NCBI RefSeq assembly: GCF_014696435.1
Contig: NZ_JACJQG010000043.1
Span: 1 to 64,000, forward strand
DNA from: Calothrix anomala FACHB-343
GTDB lineage: Bacteria > Cyanobacteriota > Cyanobacteriia > Cyanobacteriales > Nostocaceae
Reading direction: 5' to 3'
DNA: 64,000 bases
The notes under the pieces are model-generated. The model was not told the origin of the DNA and did not search any database. It saw only the letters and a program-made list of their open reading frames with translations. The position numbers were made by a program, and so were the translations under genes. Of the stretch, positions 16,928 to 25,965 are shown in pieces. Position 1 is the stretch's first letter, and each line of letters starts with the position of its first letter.

Positions 16928-17245
16928 ATGGAATCACAAAATTTTCTGGCATTTTCTATCTACGAAGCTGATGTATTTAATGTAGATAATGCGGTTTTTC
17001 AAGCTTATTTACAAGCCTTTTTTCGACACCAGGCTTATATTTATAAATTATACAATACAGGGAAAATTAATGAATTACAAACCATTGAAAGAATTAATAC
17101 AGCTTGGAAGAAGCTAGCAAAGATACAAACTAAACTCAAATGTCAAATAAAGTTGCCACACTATGATGTAAAAGAGAAATTTATTTTCGTTAACACCAAT
17201 GATTTTTGCTTGTATGCACAAGATTCAATCAGTATGTGGAATTAA
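16928..17245 (+). CDS. Hypothetical protein
   Basis: 105 residues from ATG 16928. The frame opens earlier at a TTG (16844), but that extension looks non-coding. The protein is helical and aromatic-rich (NAVFQAYLQAFFRHQAYIYKLY, ERINTAWKKLAKIQTKLK), with no signal peptide or membrane segment. The codon composition is AT-rich. No family is recognised, and the neighbours (response regulator upstream, NTF2-like gene convergent) do not suggest a role. It could be a lineage-specific gene. Confidence 0.5.
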   Translation: MESQNFLAFSIYEADVFNVDNAVFQAYLQAFFRHQAYIYKLYNTGKINELQTIERINTAWKKLAKIQTKLKCQIKLPHYDVKEKFIFVNTNDFCLYAQDSISMWN

Positions 17246-17283
17246 TACATAACTGAATGAAGTGAAATCGCCAGGCTACTTAG

Positions 17284-17313
17284 AACCGCGACTTCTTGAA
17301 GAAGTTGCGGCTC
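17284..17313. repeat. Hairpin repeat between convergent genes
   Basis: CCGCGACTTC and GAAGTTGCGG form a 10-bp stem (one G-U) with a TTGAA loop. No T-run follows on either strand. A related hairpin lies at 35148-35180. It is a dispersed hairpin repeat that could act as a weak bidirectional terminator. Confidence 0.5.
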
Positions 17314-17330
17314 TAGCAATTTTAGAATCT

Positions 17331-17726
17331 CTAAGATTTACCATCGCTACCAAAATATTCCCGATAAGTGCAAATCTTGTCTCCACGCACTTCAAAAAAG
17401 ACAGCTACCCGATTTTTATAAGGTTGTCCTAATAATAGCCCTTCATCTTTAAATTCAAAGACAACTGTTGTTTGGTTACTGGTAATTCTGTCTAAAGAAG
17501 TTAACTGTATACCTTGATTAAAAGCAGCAGAAACATATTGAAAAAACTCTTTAGCTCGCTCTTGTCCCTGATTCCAACCTTGAAATTTACCGATGGGAAA
17601 CCAAAAGGTAAAATCTTCAGTCAGCATATCTAAAAACCCTTGCCATTGGGTAGTTGCTAAACCATGCTGAAAATGCACAAATGCTTGCTGGGCAATTTTT
17701 AAGGTATGTTCTGAATCTGGTACCAT
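17331..17726 (-). CDS. NTF2-like / SnoaL-like fold protein
   Basis: 131 residues. The pattern of an NTF2-like cone-shaped alpha+beta barrel is visible: an initial helix (AQQAFVHFQHGLATTQWQGFLDML), then TEDFTFWFPIGKFQGWNQGQERAKEFF, and late strands TTVVFEFKDEG, NRVAVFFEVRGDKICTYREYFG. Many such proteins are small ligand-binding proteins or isomerase/hydratase-like enzymes; the substrate cannot be told. It stands alone, converging on the hypothetical gene at 16928. The start ATG is the only sensible one. Confidence 0.75.
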   Translation of the reverse strand: MVPDSEHTLKIAQQAFVHFQHGLATTQWQGFLDMLTEDFTFWFPIGKFQGWNQGQERAKEFFQYVSAAFNQGIQLTSLDRITSNQTTVVFEFKDEGLLLGQPYKNRVAVFFEVRGDKICTYREYFGSDGKS

Positions 17727-18053
17727 CTTCTTCTCTTACTTGATTTGGACTTTATATAAAATAACGTTAAAGTTAGATTTAATATAGCTGCATTTTTGCT
17801 GGATACTAAGCAGCTTAATTCTAAATATTATTAACTAAAGTCACTAAATATAACTAATATTCAGTAATTTTACTGCATTAAAAATAAAGTTTAGATGAAG
17901 AAATCAATAAAAGCAGAGAAAACCACAGTATTTTCCGGTTACCTGTATTAAACTGGTGACAAATCATATCAGCATTTTGTTTGACAACTACCAAATCTAT
18001 GGAAAGCATCGCCAAATTTTGATAACTCAAGTTTGAGAGGCAAAGATAAGAAT
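17727..18053. other. Intergenic region between divergent genes
   Basis: AT-rich, with presumed promoters of both flanking genes. Nothing specific is recognised. Confidence 0.35.
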
Positions 18054-19316
18054 ATGCGAAATTTTGGGACTCATCCTAAGAATCGTTTGTATACCAATCT
18101 GAACAGTTACCTGTTGTATTTGGGTTATGTTCTAGGGGGGCGATTTCAGCAAGAGAGAAAAGATATTGAGTTATTTGAAAAGGCGCTATGCGAACGGTTT
18201 GGGGCTAAACATGCTATTTGCGTATATCAATGTCGAGTGGGGATATATCTTGCTGTTAAAGCTTTAATTAAGCCGGGACAAGAAGTGATTTTGTCTCCTT
18301 ATACAATCGCGGATGTAGTTAATATGGTGATTTTTGCGGGAGGGCGTCCGGTATTTGCAGATGTGGATCGCCAAAGTTGCAATATCTCACCTGGAGAAGT
18401 AGAACGGCTGATTAATCAGAATACAGGTGCAGTATTAATTACTCATTTACATGGACTTGCGGCTGAAGCGCACCGAATTAAAGAAATTTGCGATCGCTTT
18501 CACATCCCCATAATTGAAGATTGCGCTCAGTCTTTCGGTGCATACGAACAAGGTAAAGCAGTCGCCACAATTGGTGATGTGGGTGTCTTCAGCTTTGAAA
18601 TGCATAAGAATTTAACTACCTGGCTGGGAGGCGCAGTAATTACCAACCGCACAGATCTAGTAGAAAAATTTCGCACGGAAATTGAGAGTTTTATCTATCC
18701 GCCACTACCGCGAATTACAGGTAAAGTTAAGTCAGGATTAATTCAAGATATTGCCAGCTTACCTGGAATTTTTCAGCTATTTACCTACCCCATACTTCGA
18801 TATAGCTATCTGAAGCAGATTAAAGTTGTCAACGAAGCAGTTCGCAGAAAACCCCAAGAAAGCCAACCAGCAACACATTTACCTGATGTATATAAGTCAC
18901 GGTACACAACATTTCAAGCTCGCCTGGGATTATCACAGCTTAAACATATCAATCGTCATATTAAGAAGAGGATTGATAATGCCCTAATTTATTATGAAGG
19001 ATTGAAAGATATTGATGAGTTAATTTTACCGCCTCTGCGAACTGATGGCTCTCATACTTACCTGTGGTTTCCAGTGCAATATTCTCGTCGGGATGAATTG
19101 TTGCGGTTTATGTACAATCGTCATCGAGATATAGCTGCTGGTCATTTTACTAGTACTGCTAATGCACCTCAATATCAAGAGTTTTATCGAGATTGTCCCA
19201 ACTCAAAAAAAGTTGAACAAGAACTATTGTATTTACCTACCTATCCTCGCTATCCTCAAAGAGAAATTGAGAAAAACATTCAGGTAATTAGAGAATATTT
19301 TAATCAAAAGGTGTAG
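18054..19316 (+). CDS. DegT/DnrJ/EryC1/StrS-family PLP-dependent aminotransferase
   Basis: 420 residues from ATG 18054; a TTG seven codons upstream is less likely. Fold-type I features are the N-terminal ELFEKALCERFGAKHAICV, the cofactor region SPYTIADVVNMVIFAGGRPVFADVD and the aspartate motif IIEDCAQSFGA. Lys185 in FEMHKNLTTWLGG is the expected Schiff-base lysine. Such enzymes usually aminate keto sugars for surface polysaccharides or glycolipids. No other sugar gene adjoins it, so the substrate is unknown. The stop TAG lies in the first bases of an inverted repeat, and a GTTGGGTT hairpin follows that may end transcription. Confidence 0.85.
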   Translation: MRNFGTHPKNRLYTNLNSYLLYLGYVLGGRFQQERKDIELFEKALCERFGAKHAICVYQCRVGIYLAVKALIKPGQEVILSPYTIADVVNMVIFAGGRPVFADVDRQSCNISPGEVERLINQNTGAVLITHLHGLAAEAHRIKEICDRFHIPIIEDCAQSFGAYEQGKAVATIGDVGVFSFEMHKNLTTWLGGAVITNRTDLVEKFRTEIESFIYPPLPRITGKVKSGLIQDIASLPGIFQLFTYPILRYSYLKQIKVVNEAVRRKPQESQPATHLPDVYKSRYTTFQARLGLSQLKHINRHIKKRIDNALIYYEGLKDIDELILPPLRTDGSHTYLWFPVQYSRRDELLRFMYNRHRDIAAGHFTSTANAPQYQEFYRDCPNSKKVEQELLYLPTYPRYPQREIEKNIQVIREYFNQKV

Positions 19317-19742
19317 GTTGGGTTGAGGAACGAAACCCAACATTTATCGTACATTCAAGGGATAAGGAACTTCCAAATAAAAAATATTCCAATCATTAAC
19401 TTACCAAACCCGCAACTCGTAGGGGCGGGGTTACCCCGCCCCTACAATTTGGCATAATTTACAGCATATTTCAGGTAAATGAGGTACGCGCTTGGGGGCA
19501 TGGCAGTGCCAGTGCCCCTACAATCAACAATCATCTGTACATCACCAGATGACAATGTGCTGTATTTTTTGGAGTTACCTAAGACCCCTTCGTCTACAAG
19601 TAGTAGATTTTCAGTGGAGGTTTAAATCTCCAATTGAAAATGTCTTTCACGCGCAAATACTTCGAGTGAGCTTCAGTACAAGTTTTGAGTTTTGAATTGT
19701 TAAGCAGATGTTGGGTTTCGCAAAGCCTCAACCCAACCTACA
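19314..19742. mobile_element. Composite repeat bounded by 33-bp inverted repeats
   Basis: TAGGTTGGGTTGAGG...CGAAACCCAACAT at 19314-19345 recurs in inverse orientation at about 19710-19742. Inside are a second copy of MITE family 1 (about 19367-19577) interrupted by about 100 bp holding a GGGGGCATGG palindrome, and a degenerate copy of repeat D (about 19578-19652). No gene is inside; a 67-codon reading is repeat-derived. Confidence 0.6.
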
Positions 19743-19778
19743 TCTAGAATACTACTAGCTTGTCTAAACATTACGAGT

Positions 19779-19877
19779 TTATTGTTGTTCTTCTTCAAAA
19801 AACCAAGCTTCCGCTAAAAGTGTAAAACCAACCAGCCAAAGTAATAAGAAAATCGAAACTAGAATTATTCCTGTCAT
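19779..19877 (-). CDS. Small membrane protein ORF (32 aa)
   Basis: ATG at 19877 is preceded by a strong GGGGGAG ribosome-binding site about 9 bp upstream. The product begins MTGIILVSIFLLLWLVG, with one transmembrane helix (about residues 3-21) and a short acidic tail FFEEEQQ. Size and layout resemble small subunits of cyanobacterial membrane complexes, but I do not recognise it as a known one. It stands alone between the repeat block and the protease gene. Confidence 0.5.
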   Translation of the reverse strand: MTGIILVSIFLLLWLVGFTLLAEAWFFEEEQQ

Positions 19878-19983
19878 GGCTAATAACTCCCCCGATTTAA
19901 TTTCAGTACAGAGTTATATACAAGTTAGCGAGATTTTCATAAACTAATGGCAACTTGCAACAAAGATTGACAATATAGTTATG

Positions 19984-20028
19984 AGTCAATAGTCAATAGT
20001 CAATAGTCAATAGTCAATAGTCAATAGT
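19984..20028. repeat. Heptad repeat (AGTCAAT)n
   Basis: Six tandem copies of AGTCAAT immediately downstream (3') of the zinc protease gene. Confidence 0.9.
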
Positions 20029-20061
20029 TGAGAATTTCTTAACTATTGACCAATGACTAAC

Positions 20062-22731
20062 TTAATTAGATAGTAATTGTGCGTTGAAGGCTTTATTGAT
20101 GCGATCGCGTGAAAGTTCCAAGTGCGCTACTGTGGAAATATCCAGGTTTTCGCTCTTTTGCTGGAGTTGCTTGTCAATGGCTGTTTGCAGTTGACGCAAT
20201 TCATACCAAGCCAATGTTCTACCATCTTCAGTGGCGTGAGTATGTTGTAACATCATTTCTAGCAAAATATTCAGGTGTTCCCGTTGTAAGGAACGGCGAA
20301 TACTGGAAATTGGCTGTGCTTTGTCTGGTGTGAAAATTTCTGTCCAAATACCTTTTTGTAAGGTGTCAAACAGTTCGGGGATGGTTAAAGCTTCTCCTGG
20401 TGGTGTTTTTAATTCTATATCTTGTAGGCGATTCAAGCGATCGCTGCTCAATAGCGATCGCAATATTCGACTTTGGAAGCGAAAAATGCGATCGTGTAGG
20501 GGATAATCTAAGCGATCGTTAGGGATGGGATTACCCCAATGTTGCCAACGTGACGGTGCTAGCTGGTTTAATAATTGGGGTGAAAACTTCAAAGCATCTG
20601 CCGCAAACACATAATCTTGTAAATTTGTCAATGCTTGACGCTGTTTTTCTAGGGAAACTGGGACAAAAGCCCAAGATGTATCATTTCCAGCGTGAACCCG
20701 GCGGAAGGATTGTCCGCCAATATATTGAGAAACTAAAGTAGCGTTGCGAAAATAGTATCTGAAGACTCGATTAAATAAAACGCGCAAATTGCTATAGCTT
20801 TCTCCTTTGGGGAGATAACGCCGATCCAAGCGTTCCCACATTAAGCGAGCATTATCCATTTGCCATTGAGAATACATTAATACATCGCTGCTCATATCCC
20901 AGAGATTTGCTAGGGGGTTGATATCCCAAATATCTTCGTCAGTGGCGTAAGATAATTCTGGCTGGGGCGATGCTAAAGCTATCTGTTCTAAAAAGCTTTT
21001 TTCTGCTTCTGGTTGCGGGCTTCTTTTATAACCATATTCTATAGCCCATTCATCATAAGGCCCGACAACCCCAGGAAAATAATCTCCTTGCTGTTCTCCT
21101 TGGGGAGCGATGTTGACGGGTAAATAATCCATCACCGAACCGACTAAACCCTTGGTGTGGGTAATTTCTGTGTTATTTAATTCCTGGGGTGCTAACATGG
21201 TGCTGCCATGAAAATTATGGCGTAAACCCAGAGTATGTCCAACTTCATGGGCAATGACAGAACGCAAGTATTGATGTACATATTCTTTCATCGCTTCGCT
21301 ATTGGGTGTATTATTTTGCAACAGCGATAACGCCAACGCCCCCATAGCTGCTTGATCTAGAGAATCCTTGCCATAGCAGATTTCGGAAGGAGGCATAATT
21401 ATAGCATTCTTTCCTCCTGCCTTCTCCCCTATATCTCCACATGGGTTTTGACTAGCATTTCCATCCATTAAGGTGAGATATTCTTGTTGAATGGAACGTA
21501 CCATACCTGCATCAACAATAATATCTGCATCTAATATTTCCCCGGTGAAGGGGTTAACGCGCATCGGCCCTTTAGCGAAACCTGCATCGAGGGAATTGAA
21601 CCAGCGAATAGTATTGTAACGCACATCTGCGGGGTGCCAATCAGCATCATCTGGCATTTGTCGTACTTCAATAGCATTGCTAAATCCCGCTTTAGCAAAG
21701 GCTTTATTCCACATCAGCGCGCCTTCACGAATGGCGTCGCGGTATTCTAATGGTACGGCGTTTTCAATCCAAAATACAATCGGCTGTTTGGGTGGCGATA
21801 AAGGTGCAGTTGGATCGGTTGGTTCTAGATGCCAACGATTGATGTAACGTACAAATGGTTCTGAATGGCGATCGCTAGAAAAATCTTGGAATGCTGTAAT
21901 AAAATATCCCACTCTGTCATCCGCAATTCTGGGGATATAACCGTTATGTTCTTGTAGTTGAGAAAAGCTATAGTGGACTTTTAACGAAAGTGCCCGACTA
22001 TCAGGTAAGGTAACTAAATTTGACCCGTCATATGAGTAAAATCCGTAAATAGAATCTATTTCTAGATTTTCGGGGAAGCTTTTAACATCATCAAAATAAG
22101 ACTTACTTAGTTCTAAACGATAATCTGCTTGTAGAGAGTATTTTAATAGGGGTGTTAAACCGGGTAAATCCTGCATCAGTAAACGATCCAGCCGAATCAA
22201 GATATTTTTACTATGGGGATTGATAGTATCTATTTCTATAGCATAGAGAACTGAATCGCTAAAAGAACGAGCAAGCGATCGCTGTTCTGGTTCGCCTGGA
22301 TCTGTCCGGAATTTCACATTGCGGATGACAAAGTGCAAATTATTATTGACGCGCCGAAAATAAAACAGAAAATCGGACAGGGGTAATCCGCTATAAATTC
22401 CACTCTCCCCCAATCCCGATTCTAATGTTACTGTCGCTAAGTAATTTTTATTAAGTTGTTCTGGTGTCAATTCTAAATAAATACTGCCATCTTCATGATG
22501 ACGATAGAGGGTAAAAAGTCCCGGTAATTTCTCAGTTCCCCTAACTATCTCCCGAAATAGTCGCAAATCTTCCTTTCTATTGTCAATAAACATATTTTCC
22601 CATACCGGATGTGTAGGCAGCTGGGACATATCAATATTTGCAAGTTGGTTGGCGACTGCGGAATTAGTTCCTATTAACCAGCTATAAATTAACAAGACAC
22701 AGATGAATAATTTCCCAATCCAGTATTTCAT
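20062..22731 (-). CDS. Exported zinc-dependent metalloprotease (DUF5117/DUF5118 type)
   Basis: 889 residues. There is a signal peptide at 1-28 (hydrophobic FICVLLIYSWLIG, then NSAVA). The zinc site is HEVGHTLGLRH with His495, Glu496, His499 and His505, the extended HEXXHXXGXXH motif of metzincin-like proteases. N-terminal beta-rich regions (LFREIVRGTEKLPGLFTLYR, YLATVTLESGLG) and IVFWIENAVPLEYRDAIREG ahead of the zinc site match the large family of bacterial DUF5117/DUF5118 metalloproteases. It is probably periplasmic or secreted. The substrate is unknown. It is a single-gene unit; the start at 22731 is supported by the signal peptide. Confidence 0.85.
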   Translation of the reverse strand: MKYWIGKLFICVLLIYSWLIGTNSAVANQLANIDMSQLPTHPVWENMFIDNRKEDLRLFREIVRGTEKLPGLFTLYRHHEDGSIYLELTPEQLNKNYLATVTLESGLGESGIYSGLPLSDFLFYFRRVNNNLHFVIRNVKFRTDPGEPEQRSLARSFSDSVLYAIEIDTINPHSKNILIRLDRLLMQDLPGLTPLLKYSLQADYRLELSKSYFDDVKSFPENLEIDSIYGFYSYDGSNLVTLPDSRALSLKVHYSFSQLQEHNGYIPRIADDRVGYFITAFQDFSSDRHSEPFVRYINRWHLEPTDPTAPLSPPKQPIVFWIENAVPLEYRDAIREGALMWNKAFAKAGFSNAIEVRQMPDDADWHPADVRYNTIRWFNSLDAGFAKGPMRVNPFTGEILDADIIVDAGMVRSIQQEYLTLMDGNASQNPCGDIGEKAGGKNAIIMPPSEICYGKDSLDQAAMGALALSLLQNNTPNSEAMKEYVHQYLRSVIAHEVGHTLGLRHNFHGSTMLAPQELNNTEITHTKGLVGSVMDYLPVNIAPQGEQQGDYFPGVVGPYDEWAIEYGYKRSPQPEAEKSFLEQIALASPQPELSYATDEDIWDINPLANLWDMSSDVLMYSQWQMDNARLMWERLDRRYLPKGESYSNLRVLFNRVFRYYFRNATLVSQYIGGQSFRRVHAGNDTSWAFVPVSLEKQRQALTNLQDYVFAADALKFSPQLLNQLAPSRWQHWGNPIPNDRLDYPLHDRIFRFQSRILRSLLSSDRLNRLQDIELKTPPGEALTIPELFDTLQKGIWTEIFTPDKAQPISSIRRSLQREHLNILLEMMLQHTHATEDGRTLAWYELRQLQTAIDKQLQQKSENLDISTVAHLELSRDRINKAFNAQLLSN

Positions 22732-23249
22732 TTAGTTTTCCAGTTGAAGCGATTCTCTTGTTGAGGAAAAAGGTGGATTCATGCGTCGTCAGCCAACTTT
22801 GCTAAGTAATTCCCCAATGTAAATTGCACATATACCCTCAGTAAATCCACTATATTCAGACAAACTATTGCTTGTCGGGGAATAAATTATCCATTTATAA
22901 GATGAAATTAATTTTATCGCAACTTTTTATGTCTTTAGGTAGACAGCTTTTCATACTAAAGATATAGGTTTTTTAAAGTTATATTTTGTATTTAAGAGCA
23001 AAAACAGCGCATAAATTGTATTTATAAATACATTTAAGCGTTGGCGCAGAAAATCTGAGCATTAGCAGCGATCGCTCAAGCATATCTGCGTTTGGTGAAT
23101 ATTAATCAAAAAAATAATGCGATAGATTGTAGGGGCATGGCAATGCCATGCCCTCTTAAATATATAGAATGGGTTGAGGATTTGTGAAATCTTACATCTA
23201 GGGTTGTTGACAGTCAACAGTCAACAGTCAATAGTCAATAGTCATCGGA
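22732..23249. other. Intergenic region with repeat fragments
   Basis: It carries the promoter side of the protease gene, a half copy of repeat A at about 23113-23165 (GGGGCATGGCAATGCCATGCCC core) and a heptad run (CAGTCAA/TAGTCAA) at 23210-23244. No gene is seen. Confidence 0.5.
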
Positions 23250-23370
23250 TTATCGTACATAAAAGGGTTTAAGACCCCTACGTCTATACGTAGTATCATT
23301 TTCAGACGGGGTTTAAATCCCCGTCTGAAAATGTCTTTAATTTTGAATTTTGAATTTTGAATTTTGAATT
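23250..23370. repeat. Repeat D copy 1 plus attached heptad repeat
   Basis: About 90 bp contain AAGACCCCTACGTCTATACG and a perfect hairpin TTTTCAGACGGGG / CCCCGTCTGAAAA, followed by (TTTTGAA)n that enters the egtD 3' end. An almost identical copy in inverse orientation, with the same heptads attached, lies at 38087-38210. A degenerate one is at 19578-19652. Confidence 0.75.
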
Positions 23371-24362
23371 GTTAATGCTATTTCTTGTCTTTGACAAAGA
23401 ATTAAGCCAAACCATTGCTGGGGATCTGTCCAAGTTTTTAATGTCTTCATTCCTTGAACTGTCAATTGTTGTTGCATATCAACTAAATCAAACTTGCGAG
23501 AAATTTCTGTGAGAATGCTTTCACCAGCCGCAAACCCAACATTTAAATTGAGAGTTTCTAAGGTAACATCATGACTTGCTTGACAATGGAGATACATTTC
23601 AATTTGTGTATCTGCTACATTATAAATCGCTTGATGTCGAAATAAATTCAAGTCAAAATTACCTTGAAACCGCCAATTTAAATGCGAAAGCATATTCAAA
23701 TTAAAAGCTGCTGTTACTCCTTGGCTGTCGTTATAAGCGGCTTCTAAAATGTTTTTGGGTTTTTGTAAATCAATACCTAGTAAAAAGTAATCTCCTGGTT
23801 TTAAAGCGTCAGCAATTTGCTTAAAGAACTGCTCAGACTCTTGCGGTGTAAAATTTCCTAGAGAACTTCCTAAGAAGAAAATCAGGCGCGATCGCCGCCA
23901 GGGATGTGCAGCTAGATGAGCTAAAGCTTGTTCGTAAGTTCCCAGCAATCCCTGAATAAAAAATTCTGGATATGCTTGTTGTAATTCTAGAACGCTATTT
24001 TTGAGAATTCCGCCACTAATATCAATGGGAAAATAACGACAATCATCTGATATTTGGCGATAAGCATCCAATAATAGGCGCGTTTTTGTTGAACTACCGC
24101 TACCTAATTCTACGAGTTCGCAGTTACCTGTACTTTGGGCAATTTCCGCAGCATATTGACTCAAAATTGCTGCTTCTGTGCGGGTGGGATAATATTCTGG
24201 TAACTGACAAATTTCTTCAAATAATTGCGAACCCCGATCGTCGTAGAAATATTTAGCAGGTAAGGTTTTGGGAGTCTGGCTTAATCCTTGGATGATATCT
24301 TCACCATCATTATTTAAATCTTGATAGTGATTATCCAGAATTAATAACGGATCTATTACCAT
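23337..24362 (-). CDS. egtD: L-histidine N-alpha-methyltransferase (ergothioneine biosynthesis)
   Basis: 341 residues. EgtD trimethylates histidine to hercynine using S-adenosylmethionine. The family landmarks are TLPAKYFYDDRGSQLFEEIC, EYYPTRTEAAIL, the SAM-binding CELVELGSGSSTKTRLLLDA, DISGGIL, LIFFLGSSLGNF and DYFLLGIDLQKPK. The C-terminal domain ends in QQWFGLILCQRQEIAL. The last residues (TIQNSKFKIQN) are encoded by a heptad DNA repeat and are probably not part of the native fold. It is the second gene of a minus-strand operon, 107 bp after egtB. Confidence 0.92.
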   Translation of the reverse strand: MVIDPLLILDNHYQDLNNDGEDIIQGLSQTPKTLPAKYFYDDRGSQLFEEICQLPEYYPTRTEAAILSQYAAEIAQSTGNCELVELGSGSSTKTRLLLDAYRQISDDCRYFPIDISGGILKNSVLELQQAYPEFFIQGLLGTYEQALAHLAAHPWRRSRLIFFLGSSLGNFTPQESEQFFKQIADALKPGDYFLLGIDLQKPKNILEAAYNDSQGVTAAFNLNMLSHLNWRFQGNFDLNLFRHQAIYNVADTQIEMYLHCQASHDVTLETLNLNVGFAAGESILTEISRKFDLVDMQQQLTVQGMKTLKTWTDPQQWFGLILCQRQEIALTIQNSKFKIQN

Positions 24363-24469
24363 GTTCTCTTCTCTTTTATTTGCTATGGGGTGCTATAAAA
24401 TTTTGGGATGAATTGATTAAAGAATGCTTAAGGCAGGATATGTAAATGCCATGAACAAACTGAGAAATT

Positions 24470-25822
24470 TTAAGCTGAGAAATCTTGCGCAATTCTCAAA
24501 CCAGAGTGCTGATAAAAGTAAGGACGGAACCAGTTACGATAGGTTGGTAACGCCATCGAACCGTTAGTAGCCCAAGAACCACCAAGCAGCATCTGATGTT
24601 TGCCATCAAAGAAAGGTGCAGATTGATCGAGATACAGGGGATGGGGTTGAAATCCGGGTAAAGGGTTGAGAGTATCGCTTAACCATTCCCAAACATTCCC
24701 CCTTAAGTCATGAATTCCCGCACTGTTAGCTGGTGGAAACATATTGACGGGATTAGGAGAGATGAATTGTAAATTCAAATTATGATTAGTTGAATTGCCA
24801 TCGCTTTCCGAATAAATTAAAGCTTGATTCCATTCAGCTTCACTCATCAAGCGAATATTTTCCCCTTTCCACCGACAAAATGCGATCGCTTCGTAATAGT
24901 TGACTTCTACAGGCCAATCTAAGGGTAAGTCAATTTCCTCAAATACTGTGCGATAGCGATAACCATTGGCGCTAGGTAGCCAAAATTTCGGGTGCTGGAC
25001 GTTGTAGAGTTGCTTCCAGTTACTAGCTTCATCATTCCAATATTCTGGAGTTTCATAACCCCCATCTTGGACAAACTCCAGAAATTCGCCATTGCTGATG
25101 AGGTACTTACTCGCCAAAAATGGTTTTACTTCCACAGTGCGATCGCCATATTCGCTATCCCAACCAAAAGTATGATCATTTTGGGGTTTTCCTAATTTCA
25201 CCACACCACCAGGAATCAAGCGCATTTCATTCTCTGGAATATCTCCATTACTAGGTGCGTAATCCCAATCTGAAGGACGTTGGAGACAATCAACAGGTAA
25301 TTGACGCAGCAACATCGAAGAGGTTTCAAAGTGAACCCGGCTATGTTCTATCCCCATCAACAACGCCCAAAACGGGTGCTGTTGGTGAATTGGGAGATTG
25401 AGAGGCGTATTTGCAATCATATTCGCGATCGCATCTTTCGCCTGTTCTCGATATTGCCAAACTTTTGCGACTTCCGGCCAGCTAATATGTTGCATAGCCG
25501 CATCAAGTTCTGCTGGTGTTTCTGGATCTACTCCTACCTCAAATAAAGCTTCAAAATGTGCATTAATCCGCTTTTCCAGTAACCCAACGCAGATTAATTT
25601 ATTGATATAAAAAACAGGTGAGTGTCCAAGATAAAAAATCAGACGGTTTCTTAAAGGATCGGGACTGAGGTAAAAAATGTCATCACTCACCAGAGATTTC
25701 ATTAATTTTTCCTCAAGTTCCCAAGCATTTTCAAAATACTTGAGCAGGGTTTGCGAACTGCAATCATTAAGTATGGGGACGCAATTCGATAGCTGTTTTT
25801 TTATCGTAGAAACTCTACTCAT
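24470..25822 (-). CDS. egtB: Non-heme iron sulfoxide synthase, OvoA-like form of EgtB
   Basis: 450 residues. An N-terminal DinB-like domain has iron ligand candidates His67 (IFYLGHSPVFYINKL), His160 and His164 (GIEHSRVHFETSSMLLRQLP), followed by a C-terminal FGE-sulfatase domain (MRLIPGGVVKLGK, FCRWKGENIRLMSEAEWNQA, GNVWEWLSD, GGSWAT). The sequence FYLSPDPLRNRLIFYLGH and the IEH...ETSS...RQLP stretch look like ovothiol synthase OvoA rather than classical EgtB, but the C-terminal methyltransferase domain of OvoA is absent. With egtD next door the expected role is joining a thiol to hercynine. Cyanobacterial EgtB of OvoA ancestry is known, so egtB is preferred over ovoA. Confidence 0.85.
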   Translation of the reverse strand: MSRVSTIKKQLSNCVPILNDCSSQTLLKYFENAWELEEKLMKSLVSDDIFYLSPDPLRNRLIFYLGHSPVFYINKLICVGLLEKRINAHFEALFEVGVDPETPAELDAAMQHISWPEVAKVWQYREQAKDAIANMIANTPLNLPIHQQHPFWALLMGIEHSRVHFETSSMLLRQLPVDCLQRPSDWDYAPSNGDIPENEMRLIPGGVVKLGKPQNDHTFGWDSEYGDRTVEVKPFLASKYLISNGEFLEFVQDGGYETPEYWNDEASNWKQLYNVQHPKFWLPSANGYRYRTVFEEIDLPLDWPVEVNYYEAIAFCRWKGENIRLMSEAEWNQALIYSESDGNSTNHNLNLQFISPNPVNMFPPANSAGIHDLRGNVWEWLSDTLNPLPGFQPHPLYLDQSAPFFDGKHQMLLGGSWATNGSMALPTYRNWFRPYFYQHSGLRIAQDFSA

Positions 25823-25965
25823 GGTGATTGTTTAGAAAATTCACGACTCAAATTGTGCTGTCTGCATTGTTTTTGTGAAAAAAACAGTGTTTTTGGGCAC
25901 ATTTTGCTAATGTGGTTATGATCGGGCAATTCTCTAAATTTGTAAACTAGCTGAAGAATAGTGTT

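Noticed and set aside
24470-25822. Calling this gene ovoA and predicting ovothiol synthesis
   Set aside because: The OvoA methyltransferase domain is missing and egtD is the operon partner, so ergothioneine is the simpler reading.
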